A stretch of 64,000 nt of DNA, from positions 9,052,001 through 9,116,000 of the forward strand of contig NC_079887.1 of the NCBI RefSeq assembly GCF_029227915.1, in the 5' to 3' direction. The stretch comes from Hydractinia symbiolongicarpus. Taxonomy: Eukaryota > Cnidaria > Hydrozoa > Anthoathecata > Hydractiniidae. The translations under genes were made by a program, and so were the position numbers. Within the stretch, counting starts at the first letter, position 1; each line of letters starts with the position of its first letter. The notes below the pieces were generated by a model. That model did no database searches. It saw nothing but the letters and a program-made list of their open reading frames with translations, and was not told where the DNA came from. Shown here in pieces: positions 46,360-57,900 of this stretch.

Positions 46360-46800
46360 TGGTACTCACAGAGACTTTAAATGCAAGAGTTCAGCAGAAT
46401 TTGCTTAGGGAGCGTGGCTGTATCGAGGTCAAATATAATCGTTTAAGACATTATAAACTTGGTCGGAACTACAAATACCAGCGCCTGTTGCAGCTAGCTG
46501 ATTAAACAAAAAAGTCTAGGTTTTTGTATGGGCTTTCCATACACAATTGTAGTTAAACTTGTAAATATAACAAAAGATGTCTTCTTCTCAACTTACCCTG
46601 TTCAACGCCGTACCTGCTGGGGTCATGGAAATGCTAATTGATAATAGCAACAAGCCATGGATACATTGTGCACAATATGATAGGCAGCCTAATTTTTGCA
46701 AAAATTTGCAAATTAATACAAGATGATTCTCAGAATGAGTTTCTTCTAGACGAAGCTGCGTTTCGGACCCTTTTTTAGATAAAATACGCTTTAGCTCTGC
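46360..46800 (+). pseudogene. two short plus-strand ORF remnants
   Basis: First, 46360-46504 reads TLNARVQQNLLRERGCIEV and KYNRLRHYKLGRNYKYQRLL with a stop in a Lys/Arg-rich frame. Second, 46577-46720 starts MSSSQLTLFNAVPAGVMEML and DNSNKPWIHCAQ, which faintly recalls the N-terminus of BRO/antirepressor-type proteins. Both break soon after. Function not assigned. Confidence 0.3.
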
Positions 46801-46807
46801 TACGATA

Positions 46808-46893
46808 CGATCCAGTCTATAGCAGAGATGGTGTAGTGGTAACGCATTCGACTTTTAATCTTAAGGTTTCAGGTTCGAGTCCCCACTCCGGCG
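46808..46893 (+). repeat. tRNA-derived SINE head, copy 2
   Basis: Reads GAGATGGTGTAGTGGTAACG (A-box-like), CGACTTTTAATC (anticodon loop with TTT) and GGTTCGAGTCCCC (B-box, well preserved). It could be mistaken for tRNA-Lys, but the anticodon stem halves (TTCGA / TCTTA) do not pair and the acceptor stem is poor. The same sequence occurs on minus at 21505-21595, which shows a dispersed family. Confidence 0.7.
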
Positions 46894-46936
46894 TACTTTA
46901 ACCGCTTGTATAGCAGGCAAACAAGTTAGAGCAATG

Positions 46937-47270
46937 CTATACGTATCTCCAGCGGCATGTATTACTAGTCTCCTCAATAACCAAATCTTGCGCAACTCGA
47001 GATTTGAATAGTCTCTCCGCAAGGACCTGGTTTAAAGGATCAACAAACGTTGTAACAGCATGATGATATTTGGTCATAGAACGATTTATTTTCACACTTT
47101 TGCCTTCTAGCAGCTTTCCGCACCTGACTTGCACACAGATTTGTGATCACATTGGAAGGTCTTTGGAAGTGTGGAGGTCCTGCTTTGTAGATATTTTTGA
47201 TCATATTAACTACTTCTGATGTTTCTTCGTGCGCAGGAGTCTTGGACGATATGTTTGAGTGTGAAGGCAC
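46937..47270 (-). pseudogene. unassigned ORF fragments
   Basis: Two overlapping minus-strand frames (46937-47134 and 47040-47270) read MPSHSNISSKTPAHEETSEV, VVNMIKNIYKAGPPHFQRPS and ASQVRKAARRQKCENKSFYD. Possibly one protein with a frameshift. No recognised domain. Confidence 0.25.
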
Positions 47271-47479
47271 AGTCTGCTGTGCAATATCCGTTATCTGGAT
47301 TCAAAACGATCAATAAATTCTTGATTCTCTTAATTTCGAGGACTAAGATTTGGTACCATCTATATACATTGCTTAAGGTCGGCAAGAAAGTTACCTCTTA
47401 CGTTGCCCAGCTGAGACAGCAACACAATCACCGTTTCTAATATTTTGGTTTCCAAACACAATGCCCATGCTCTCTAGCA

Positions 47480-47904
47480 TGGCACTCATATTTCGCTACT
47501 TACGGAAGGCGGACTTGTACACGGCATAACCTAGGAGAACCAAGGAACCAGCAACGAAAGTAAGTCTCCCGTTCTTCTGATCTTCAGAAAAAACGTAATA
47601 GTCGTAAAGCTTTGAAGTCGTCTTAAGCGTAAAAATGCAGAACTTTGTCATATTCTCCTTCAGCTTAAAGAAGTCTGTGCCTGCCTTGCGCTATCGTTCA
47701 CTTTCTTCAATGAACCAAGTTTTTCTTGTCTATCTTTATTTCACTGTGTGTTTGTTAAACAGCCTGTAGTTGTTTGACAGCCTCACCATGCATTTTGCGT
47801 TCTTTTTCGCCATGCGCTGAAAGTTTTCTGAATAGGTAATTTGTACTAAAGTACGCAAGTGCGTTGATGCCTGATCCTGCGAAGAGAACTCTGATTGTAG
47901 CCAT
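47480..47904 (-). pseudogene. small accessory protein of the Polinton-like element, frameshifted
   Basis: Starts MATIRVLFAGSGINALAYFS at 47904, continues NYLFRKLSAHGEKERKMHGE, then stops after AVKQLQAV. In other frames the protein seems to continue through KIDKKNL and TSFKLKENMTKF to KLYDYYVFSEDQKNGRLTFV, then a membrane-like AGSLVLLGYAVYKSAF. Layout: N-terminal hydrophobic segment, charged coiled middle, C-terminal hydrophobic segment. It looks like a small membrane-associated protein found in such elements; role unknown. Confidence 0.45.
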
Positions 47905-47929
47905 GCTTATTCTGTAGTATAGCGGTTAC

Positions 47930-48410
47930 CCTTGATCATGTTTTCACTTTCCCACATAGACTAAGTATTAGTACAATGCAGCCTTCTGGCTGCTGCCTCG
48001 ATTAATGATTCCTCGCCGTTTTCAAGATAGTTGATAGGAATTTTGTGATCGATATGTCAATCGCCTCGATTGTCCCAAGACATCCCTAGGACGCTTTATG
48101 GGTCTTCGAAGCATATCCATATTGCACCCTAAGTACTCTTGAGAACTAATTTCCTTATTTCCCTGCAGACCCTTGCTAGTTCGGTTTCGAACAAATTTAG
48201 CAAGATGTCCAGCACAGCCGCATATGGGGCATCGACTTCTTTCCCTGTTATATGCACAGATACTGACGCCTCCACAATTCTAACACGTGGATCTTATCTT
48301 ATTATGTTCGCATATATACTAATATATATACATATATACCACCATCGCAGTCTTTACATCGAGTCCTATATCCCTCATGTTCGAAGAAACTACTGCCCTT
48401 TAAGGCTTAG
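47930..48410 (-). pseudogene. HNH endonuclease-like protein with Cys/His repeat units, broken
   Basis: From the N-terminal side: RTRCKDCDGGIY, then YICEHNKIRSTC, NCGGVSICAYNRERSRC and PICGCAGHLAKFVRNRTSKG, units of the type C-x2-CGG...IC-x-HNR-x-RS-x-C. Then SQEYLGCNMDMLRRPIKR, GMSWDNRGD-stop-HIDHKIPINYL and CTNT-stop-SMW. HIDHKIP is the HNH catalytic core. At least four stops/frameshifts disable it. Such proteins occur in large DNA viruses and Polinton-like elements as DNA-cleaving enzymes. Confidence 0.6.
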
Positions 48411-48449
48411 CATCTTGTGCGTTCATTTGACACCTTGGTACTATTAGGA

Positions 48450-50260
48450 CACTTTCTGCATTATTTCATCTGGTGTTAATTACCCTGGACCCTGAAATTG
48501 TCTACAGATAAAGAAGGTTTATAGCGCGTGCAAAGCCTTTCCATGTCCGTTGTGTATGCCTCGGGGGTAGACGTACAACTTCGCCGGACATGTTTTCCCT
48601 ACTTGTTAGGCACAATGGAAGTCAGAATTCACCTATTCTTTACAGTAAACTTCTAACCCGCTCTCCCCACGGCAAAGTACCCTGACATTATCAATACTTC
48701 TTTCATGTCCATTTTGGCGAATGGTCTTGTGATTCCTAAAATCTTCTTCCCTGCTGGGGCATATTTCAAGGTAAACAGTACTAACAAAGTCTCCTTTAGC
48801 TTGTCAATTATTTCTTTCTCATATGATACTCAACGCATGCTAAAAATGTCATCCTCAAGTTGCTTGCACCGATGAGCCGAGCTTCCGGCTAATTTTGTGA
48901 AAGAGGCTTCTGCATGAATTTTTGTCTTTTTCTCATTCACTTTTGCTGGCGATCGCGCTTACTTGCCATACCTAACTGCAACTCGCACACGTGATGAAAT
49001 TAGAATGATCTTTCTAGTATTATCTATACTAAGGCTGCACGCCTTCGTAAAACTTGTTGCCATTCTATAGTGCCCGTAGACCTCCAAATCGTAACTTACG
49101 TGCAATCCTTTAGGTACTTTTGACAATTCCCCACTTTCTCTTCTTCATCTACCCCCTTTATATCTTTTTCCTAGACAACTAATTTATGAAGTTAAACCCT
49201 CATAACAGCAACCCCTTGATCATACTCGTAATAAACAACCTATTGCATCCAGGGTCAAGGATTTAACTTTGGAAGGCGCCTCGATAAGATATTATCTCAA
49301 ACGACATTTGTGCTTCAATGACATTGAACCAATCTCCTAATTTAAAACACTCATCTAATGCAACTTTCACCTAGTCCAAGCCTTTTATTCATTTGTCAAA
49401 TTCTTGATGATCTGGTCGGGATTTTGTAGTATTTCATAGTTGTTCAACTTTATTCGAGTTATCACTTTCATTTACGTCTTCCATCTTCTTTCTTTGGGTC
49501 TTCCTTCCTCTTGAACAATTCCGTATGACTGAGCGTATGCCCCGTAAGTATTAAGGGGTCTAAAAATGTACGAAATGCACAGTACACAAGGACCTTAGAT
49601 ATGCTACATTATCATTGATGATAGGGTCGTCCTGTATGTCTTGCTTTAGACCTTCCACACTGTCGAGCTTAACAAATTTGCCCATATCTTTCGCGTAAAT
49701 GCTTATTACATGCGCAGAAAGTGCTTTAGTCGTTTCTCTCCATTCTCGTATAGCCCGCGCGGAACAAAATCTGCATAAGTTTTCTCTATCGCTTTATCTG
49801 GTACATTAAAGAGGCACCCTTCAGTACACTTCTTCAGTAAACAATGCACCTGTTCTTGCTGCAAGGCCTCTCCTAGAGTCTGATGTTAATTGACAGGCTT
49901 TTTCATTGTATTCACGGCCTCTGCGAGTGTACCGAAATCGCCAAACACTTTCGCGATTGCACTCATCTTTCCTATCAGATTCCGATATCTCAGAGAACAA
50001 AGGAGAACAATATGTAAGCTAGAGCTATGGCGATTAGCAGACATATTACCATATTTCGAGAAGAGTTTCGTGGGTTATACAATACACAGAACTGTTTCAT
50101 ATCCGTATGCTATCATTTCTTCCTCGAGCATAATGGCCACGAGCTAGTGTTCAAATTTGGTCCGCCTGAACAAGCCTCTTTTCATCAGCTGGATTTAGCG
50201 CTATCTTGTTTACCCCTTAAGAGCAAATTCGGTGCTTCTTCTGCTGAATAAGCACCTGGC
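48450..50260 (-). other. unresolved part of the Polinton-like region
   Basis: Short open segments on minus such as VISIYAKDMGKFVKLDSVEG, QDIQDDPIINDNVAYLRS and GLD-stop-VKVALDECFKLGDW (about 49350-49760) look like pieces of one decayed coding region. The plus-strand frames at 49890-50251 lack domains. I cannot assign function. Confidence 0.25.
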
Positions 50261-50269
50261 TCGCGTATA

Positions 50270-51040
50270 GTCAATACCATCTTTCAGGAATCGTTTGTAG
50301 TCATCAAAAACGATAGATTTTTTTCACACCATTCACCATTTGATTTTGTTTACTTTCCGGCTCCATGTAACTCTTGTATGCAAACAGTTTGCGTTTTAGT
50401 GCTATAAACTCATAATTTTTCTGTCCAACTCTTAATTGATCAGTTCACAACCTTTTTGTTTTTACCCGTGAGAAACAGACTTGCGCCTTCTTTGCTATAT
50501 GCGCTTGTATAATAGCGTTTTTCCACATCTGCAGCTGTATCACTGTAGAAATCTTTTGCTCTAATGCGATACACAAAGCTGTACGTATCCATGTAACAAA
50601 GTTGAATCGTGGTTCCATATTTTGGCTTCATATAGTCGTAGTCGTACATGATCAGTTTAGAGAGGTTGAATATTGCTTGTCCATGATATACAGGCTAAAG
50701 CATTTTGACCCCTGTTTTCCCCATATCTAAACCCATGAGATGCTCGCTAAACGGTAAAATTCGGCTTCGATACCATCCAAAGTTACTACTCCTAATTCGT
50801 TATCGGTTTCATATTCCAATAGTTCTTTCTTCCTTCAAGTTTGGTATGAGCTTCTCTACCCCACTGATCTTCATGCGCTTTGGTAGAAACGGTAGGTCAT
50901 TATGTTTATTGTGCAGCACCTCTGGATACTCCATAATCACATTAAGTACGCAGCATTGCCCGTTTTTCTTGGCCAGTTTATGGTGTAGTCCAGTGATAAC
51001 GATTCACTTGAAGCACTCTTTGTCTTAAGATTGATGATGG
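50270..51040 (-). pseudogene. family B DNA polymerase (Polinton-type), C-terminal remnant
   Basis: The upstream part reads IMEYPEVLHNKHNDLPFLPK and KLIPNLKEE (50800-50950), then MYDYDYMKPKYGTTIQLCYM at 50649 and DTYSFVYRI, where the palm motif C of family B polymerases has Asp-Thr-Asp; the second catalytic Asp is Tyr here. Then FYSDTAADVEKRYYTSAYSK, GKNKKVVN, and in other frames VKKIYRF / SIVFDDYKRFLKDG. The polymerase and exonuclease domains before this are gone. Non-functional. Confidence 0.7.
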
Positions 51041-52329
51041 CTTTCCTTCTAGAGATCCAAGCAAATAGTTCTATTTACGCAGATCCTCTTGTGAGTTTCA
51101 ACCTATGAGAGTCTACATCCAAGTACAGGATCCTATTTGTGTTAAACTTACTCAGTGGCAGACCTGGGTGCGCTCAATGCTTCTTTATCTGAGCAAACAT
51201 GATATGAAACTACCCTGGAAACTTTTCCTATGTACCTATCAACGACAGCCCTTTCAACGCCTGAGATCCGAAACCTTCAAAAGTCCTTACGTCTGCGCCA
51301 ATGTTTCTACGTCTGTACTTGCGATAGCTTACGCGCATGAACGATATAGTAGCCACGTGATGTTTTGCTGATATCACAAGAGCTTGAATAATTTATGTTA
51401 ATGATGTCATAGGTTTTAAAGGGGTAGCTGAGGAGGAGCGCTAAAAGTGGGTCGTCGATGTTAGCCTAAACAATTGAAAAAGTATCTGCAGAAGGAGTCC
51501 GAAACAGGATTTCATCTATGTGTTTATGCCATAGCTTAAGCTGATGACATCACAGGTTTTAGAGGGGGTGTCAAAGTACCGATAGCTAAAACTACAGGAA
51601 GTGAGGAGCTGCTCGATATACACAAAAAGTCTGTATTGAGTTACCCCCTGCTCTAGCTAGGTTTTCGTTCTAAGGGTAGAGATATAATATATAAGAACCC
51701 AAGTTTCGTTTAATTTGAAGATTTAATTTGAAATGCTGAGATTTAAATTAGTCATTTTGATAATATCTGTAAAAAATTATGGGAATTCTTAAGAGCTATT
51801 TAGGAGCAGAAATTGTAACGGATGATTATTTACTGCCGAATAGCCAAAGATAAAGGTAATGTCGTTGTTCAGTCACATCTATCCATGAACATTATCTTGT
51901 GTAGCATCATAGGATTTTGTATTGTTGGTATTACTTCACTTGATAATTATAAATTTCTTGTGTTTGAAAGCCAGTTATAAATCAGTTAAACTCTTCAACA
52001 GTTTAATTGGCTAAAACTATGTGGCAATACGTTCCACAAGCTAGATAATAATAATGACTTAAGCACTATTTTATAAAAAACAATAAATTTTTAAAATTTA
52101 ATGTATAGGCTTAACGTTTACGAGGTCAAAACAAAATTTAAACAATACTATAATACGCTTCTTGAAATAATAAACGAAAAAACTTTAGTGTACTACTCTG
52201 ATTATAATTTGTCAATCAAGATAAACAGTTTGTACTCATTACCAACCCATTTAGAGTTCCAGACGAAGCAGTAATTTGAAGAACATATTTGGTTGTTTCG
52301 AAGGAGAAACAGAATTAAATTTATATGGC
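51041..52329. other. right edge of the Polinton-like region and flanking DNA
   Basis: Two related segments with GATG(T/A)CATCACAGGTTTTAGAGGGG-like sequence at about 51395-51425 and 51538-51575 form a loose direct repeat. From about 51670 on the DNA is AT-rich with no feature seen. Confidence 0.35.
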
Positions 52330-52953
52330 TTACAATTTATTAACACATAATTGAACTAAAGTCTTGAATCCTTTTTGAACACCTTCGTTTGTACGCCCTG
52401 AAACATTAAATTGTGGTATATCTTGCGATAACAAGTTTTGTTCATCGAAAGGGAGACATACTTTTATATCTATCTTGTTTCTAAAGATTACGATGGGGAC
52501 GTTATCTTTTGTTGTTCGTTGTATATCTCCTAATAAGTTGATCAATTTGATATAGCTTGCACGGTTGTCTATAGAATAAATAAGCACATAACCGTCTGAA
52601 CGAAGAATTTTTTGTTTATATTCCTGAACTGTTTCTCTGCGAAATATTCCGTTTGAAGTTGTTATATGCACATCATATTCTTTAATACATTCTTTTTTTC
52701 CATCACCCAAAAATACATTTGTTTTTATTGGTATATCTCCTTTTTCTTTTTCTTGTACGCTCGATAATTCTTCTCCTGCATATTCTGAACAAATTGTAGA
52801 CTTTCCAACACCTTTATCTCCCAGAATCAAAATGTTTACTTGTCCACAATGTTCTATACCCATGCCAGTTGAGCCGGTGGAGGAATGGCTGCCACCACCC
52901 GAACGTGAACGACTTATTCGTCGAACTTTCTCTTTCACAGTTAACAACATCAC
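52330..52953 (-). CDS. divergent Ras-superfamily small GTPase, intronless
   Basis: 207 residues. After a Ser/Gly-rich basic N-terminal extension (1-38) comes the G domain: NILILGDKGVGKST (P-loop, 40-53), a switch region where the usual D-x-x-G is not visible (EYDVHITTSNG, 92-102), GYVLIYSIDNRAS (121-133), FRNKID (157-162; NKxD guanine specificity) and FNVSGRTNEGV (G5-like). No C-terminal CaaX box. AATAAA overlaps the stop region (codons Asn-Lys-Leu-stop). The lack of D-x-x-G suggests altered GTP hydrolysis, as in some RGK or NKIRAS-like branches. Function unknown. The start could be M1 or M2. Confidence 0.75.
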   Translation of the reverse strand: MMLLTVKEKVRRISRSRSGGGSHSSTGSTGMGIEHCGQVNILILGDKGVGKSTICSEYAGEELSSVQEKEKGDIPIKTNVFLGDGKKECIKEYDVHITTSNGIFRRETVQEYKQKILRSDGYVLIYSIDNRASYIKLINLLGDIQRTTKDNVPIVIFRNKIDIKVCLPFDEQNLLSQDIPQFNVSGRTNEGVQKGFKTLVQLCVNKL

Positions 52954-54944
52954 ATAATATTTATATCTTTTCTATGTTACTTGCTTATCGATGTTCACTC
53001 ACTTATCTCTTTCTATTACCATACAATTATGAGAAGATAATGTTGTTGTTTCAGCGCATAGCTTAATGACATGCTGAGTTTAATTAAAAGCATATTTAAA
53101 CATTAACTAAAAAGTCTTTTAAGATTCTATTGATTTACAAAGAAATTATAACTTAAAAAGGAAGTATTTACCATTGCTATTCTTTTTCGCATTATAGGCA
53201 ATTTATTTCTATCTTTGTTTTACTTAAATACGAGATACACGGAAACACAAGTTAAAGAAGTAATGAAGGGATACGAAACAGCCATTCTCAGACAAAAACC
53301 ACTGGTGGCGAATTTAGAAAGTGGCTAACAAATTTCTACATTTGCGGGTAAAATATATATGGGTCAATACTGAATGCTTGTAAATTAAATGCATAAAGAA
53401 ATCCTGTGAAAATGAAACCTCGAAAGCCATTTTGTCGTTTCAGTATCGGAGTGGAATCATATCACTTTTTGAATCAGATCTGTATCCTCAACTTGTGAAT
53501 ATGTTATTTAAAATTGATTATTGCAACGACAGAGACTTCATTTTAGATGATGAAATAAAAGACGAAGGCATTATCTAATTATTTCTTGTGTATAAATTAA
53601 GAAATTTGTTAAGATACTTTTTCTGGTAAAATGACCTCGTTTATTAGTTGGCCGTGTCATTGGTTTCTTATAAAAAAAAGTGCATTTTGTAGGATAAATT
53701 TGCATTTTGTAGGATATATTTTATTCTGACAGATAAATGGCATGTGAAGCTGTTAAAATACCGGTGAAATGGGTCTCACATATGAATCTGATTAGTCAAA
53801 TACTTCGCTGAGACGTCACTTAGACTTGTTCGTACAGGAAGTTTTAGGACACGATAACAATAACTATGTTATTACATTGCTTCCAGCAAAGTCACCAACC
53901 AGGCACATAAAGAATAACAAAAAAAATCGTTAATTTCTTCTAAACCATAAAATCAGCAATTTTCACCCGTTGTCTTGAAGAATTAGAAAACACCTTTGCA
54001 GGCCTCCCACAGTCAGTTGAGAAAAATAATCCAGGAATACAGGACAGAAAATGGTTTAAAAATGGACAATACAGGACAAAAATTTACGAAAATACTGAAT
54101 TTAGTGTGAAAATAAAGGAGATTTTTGACAATTCCGAGAAATACATGCAACAATTATCTAGTTTTTTGCTAGGCTTAATAAAATGTCAACAAAAGAACCA
54201 ATATCAACAGTTGTAAAGTTAAATGTGATATCTTTGGATAGTTCAGTTTTTTTCTCTTCAGACCTATAGTAATCTTGAGACCCTAGGTTTGCAGATTTTA
54301 GATGGCCCTTTAAGTTGAAACGTATAAAAAGCAAAGTTCCAACGTGCTCCATGGTAATCGAACAAACGGTTTTAATTTCGCCAAAGCGAAAATGGTTTAA
54401 TTTCATGAAACATAGCCTGGGGTTGGGGTTAGGGTTAGGTGGTACTGTGGTACAGCTAATGCAGTACCACAGTACCACCTGATTGATTAATTGATTGATT
54501 TAATTTATTTACCGTCGGGTATTATATACAATAGTTCTTTAAAAAAAATAATATTTTGCAAAAAACTAATCAAAACCGACCATCACCTACCGACCATCAA
54601 AACTGTCCATCACCTAACCTAAGTGTGTTTCGGACGCAATATTGCATGGGCCAGTTACATATTTTGTTTAGAACCTGATCAGAAAATGCTAAAAAATGTT
54701 AAACCGAACAAGAATGGTATCCATCATCAGTGTTCCACTTTAATGCTTTGTAATAAAGCTAGCTAGCATAAAACTGCCGATTTAGTTCAAATTATACTAA
54801 ATTTTAGATATCATATTAGCTAGTTACTTTAAGAGTTAGCTAGCTAGCAAAGAAGAGCACGGTGCCTTATGGCTAGCATCAAAACGGTTTTGTCAGAGTT
54901 TCTTGTTCCATTTTGCCCTCTTCTATAAAAGTATCTACCACTTG
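52954..54944. other. intergenic region with repeat ends
   Basis: No gene seen. Holds GCAGGCCTCCCACA (53998-54011), which is inverted at 58740-58753, AATACAGGACA words (54030-54085), a perfect hairpin with TTAGGG-like flank (54420-54480), a TGATTGATTAAT patch (54480-54510) and a 19-bp word at 54739-54757 repeated at 58509-58528. Confidence 0.45.
54437..54480. repeat. perfect 17-bp stem hairpin next to TTAGGG-like repeats
   Basis: AGGTGGTACTGTGGTAC is followed by a 10-base loop and its exact reverse complement. The 16 bases before it are GGGGTTAGGGTTAGG-like. Confidence 0.85.
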
Positions 54945-57900
54945 AAAGTTTACCTCCCGCCACAAAAAAAGTTTACTTAACTCGAAATACATTGAGAACT
55001 AACAATTTAAACATGATTTTGTTAAATTTGCAACGATATGTAAGATATAGACATGAGTTTACCTTGTGTTTACCCAGCTTCGACCTCACTTATCAGCCAT
55101 CTTTGAAGAATTAATATATTTAGACGTCATCTGCTGGCAATGCCAGAATAATCGACCCCCGGTAAGAAGAGAGAGAGGAGGAGAAGCGCGAAGCAGTGCC
55201 CTTGTTAACTCATTTTCAGTAAAAAAAAAATAGTGGGACTTTGATACATCAGTTTTTTTGAAGATGTCTTGTGCAATGCCAAATTGTTATAATAATAATA
55301 ACAAAGAACGAAATCATTCATTTTTCCAACTGCTAAGGGGAAAAAAGCAAAGAGATGCATGGATACAATTTTTAAAGCTAACAGACACACTAGCGAAAGT
55401 TGTCGTTATTTGTGACGAACATTTCACTCCAGAATGTTTTGAATTTGGTACAGGGTTCAGAACAGAGAATAAAAACCAGGTTTTTAAAGAATATTCATAT
55501 AATTTTTAGCATAGCGCTACTTTATCTCATGGGTACTGGTTACGAGGTTGATAACGGGTGATAACGATTGGGTGATAAACTCCTGATGCTATTCTGTCGA
55601 TTCGCCCCAATGAACCAAATGAGCAAAGGAGCGATCTTCAGGATTAAATATTAGCCGTAAAATGGTGAGAATTTTCAAAATTTAATAGTAGTATTTAGTA
55701 ATCGTATTATCAACAACTTGTATTTTAACATAGCTCGTTGCCGAACTACTGAATAAGCATGTCCCCTCAATCGATGACATCCAAGTAGATTCTTCTGTCT
55801 ATTTCAATGAGAACATAACATGTGATGCATTTAAACAAACAGAAGTTTACAGAACAAAAGGCGAAATCGGAGCATTCAACGGCACGCAACGAGAATGCAT
55901 CCTTCAATAGCAGTTTCAACAAAGATTGGATAGAAGCATCTGCAATACGTTGTGAAAAATCAGATTCTGATTTCATACTGATTGACGATAATGAAGATTT
56001 GAAATTGATGTTGCCTAAATCAAATTTGCCGTTAGAAGGGAAACTGTTTTTGGTGTTCGAGAAGAATCTCGAGGAGCTCACGAAATATTGCAACACATGT
56101 GGTAGCCCAATTTCAACAATTAATAGAAGATTACAACTGGGAACACAAGTTACATATTTCTTCACCTGCCTATCGGGTTGTAAAACGAAATGGAGCTCGC
56201 AGCCGAAGATTAGTGCAACAAAGGGTAAGTTTCGTCTTTTGTATTTATGCAATGTTTAACAATTGGCGATCATTGAGCTCACGCTTTTATTTATTTAGGC
56301 GTTGGAAATCTTCTTGTTATCGCAGCTGGCGAAATGGCAGCTATTCCATTTTCTAAGCTGAAGTGCTTTGCGTTTATTCTAAGCATGCCGTTTATTGAAA
56401 CGACAACATACTACAGGTTGGGAGGTAAATGCTCATTTTTGTTTTGGTGAATATTTGCCATGTTTTCCACTTAAAGTACTAATATTTGACATATTAAATT
56501 TAAGGAGATTACATTTTCCCAGAGATATACAAAGCGTGGGATAAACACCAACAACAGCTGCTAACAGAAGCTAGATTAAATGAATTAAATAAACTTACAG
56601 CTATCTATTGTCGGCCAGTGTGATAGCCCTGGCCACAATGCTACATATCGCACTGTGTCGGCAATGGATGTTGCGACTAACAAGATTCTAGTCTACCAAA
56701 TTGTCGACGTTAAGCAAGCGGCTAATTCGCAGGGTGATAATAAAATTTGTTACATTACACAATAAAGTAAATACTTGACGTATCAAATAAAATTTATTTA
56801 TTTATTTAAAATTTATGCAATATAGGAATGGAGAAATCAGGTTTCATTCGCACAGTCGATAATTTACGCGAGAATCATAAAGTTGAAATAAAATTGATAT
56901 TAACAGATCGCCACATACAGATTCGAAAGATGATGCGAGACAATCCAAAGTATCAATCCATTAAGCATCAATTTGATCCATGGCACATTTTAAAAAATAT
57001 CCTAAAAAAGTTGATAAATGTTTCAAAAGGGTTCGTTCTACTTCTTCAACCACTCTGAGGCGGCATTTTCACGGCGCTGTTTTACCGTTGTATTAAAACC
57101 AACAAATAGACAAAAAACGAATCCAACGTTGACAAAACGTCGTTTGATTAAATCAGAAAAAAATTAAAATATTTTATTCTGCCTGGGTTTTGAAAAACTT
57201 GGTAAATCGGCACCCGCAATCATAAACCATATGGAATGGAGCATAAGTACGTGTAATGGCAATCCAAAAGAATTGATAGAGAGGTTGGCAGAAATTTATT
57301 TTTATCACGCAAATAACACAGGAGGACATATTCATTGGTTCCCTCCGAACTTGTAGGTTTTTATCCGTCGTTCACCCCGTTGCTAACTAACATTCTTTTC
57401 CTGGTTTATGTTACACCAAGTGTGAGCATCCACCTTACACGAAAGACGGATCCAAAGAAAAAGATTGGATCAAGCCTGGAAGTCATGCACACAAATGTCT
57501 CATCAAGATTCTTCGCCAAGCACAATTGGTTAAGGATATGCACCAAATGAATGAGAATATGTCTACAGCTGGTCTGGAGATATTCCATTCATTAAAGATC
57601 CGTTTTTTGCCGAAGAGTATCTTCTTTGAAAAAGATAAAATATTTGCAGCAACAGCTTTGGACATAATGGATCACAATCTCAATGTGGATAAAAAACAGG
57701 TATCTAAATAGCCTTAACCAGCCCTAATTTCTAATGAAAATATTTTAGTTACTTCGTCCGTATTATAGACCACGTGTCGCAAGAAGAACGCTGAAGGTGA
57801 TTATGTTCCGAAATATCACGTGTAAGGTATTCGAAGGCCACGAAGCGCTTCACTGCATTGAAAGTAAAGGTCGACAAATCGTATAACTTTATGCGAAGAA

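Larger units (their letters stand above)
43100..51660. mobile_element. decayed Polinton/Maverick-like element
   Basis: About 8.5 kb of broken coding sequence, mostly minus, with a locally higher GC content than the flanks. Recognisable parts: a family B DNA polymerase C-terminus (50270-51040), an HNH endonuclease with zinc-ribbon-like repeats (47930-48410), a small membrane-type protein (47480-47904), a repeat protein on plus (43187-43640) and several unassigned frames. Protein-primed DNA polymerase B with assorted accessory genes points to Polinton-type elements. No integrase, capsid or packaging ATPase was identified with confidence, and no terminal inverted repeats were found, so the limits are approximate. 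Confidence 0.6.

Noticed and set aside
46808-46893. tRNA-Lys gene
   Set aside because: Anticodon stem and acceptor stem do not pair, and a second diverged copy with another anticodon exists, so a SINE head is more likely.
50705-51371. Plus-strand frames at 50705-51028 and 51105-51371
   Set aside because: They lie opposite or beside the polymerase remnant and show no domain.
55767-56252. 161-codon minus-strand frame
   Set aside because: Shadow of the plus-strand transposase coding block with zinc-finger-like motifs.
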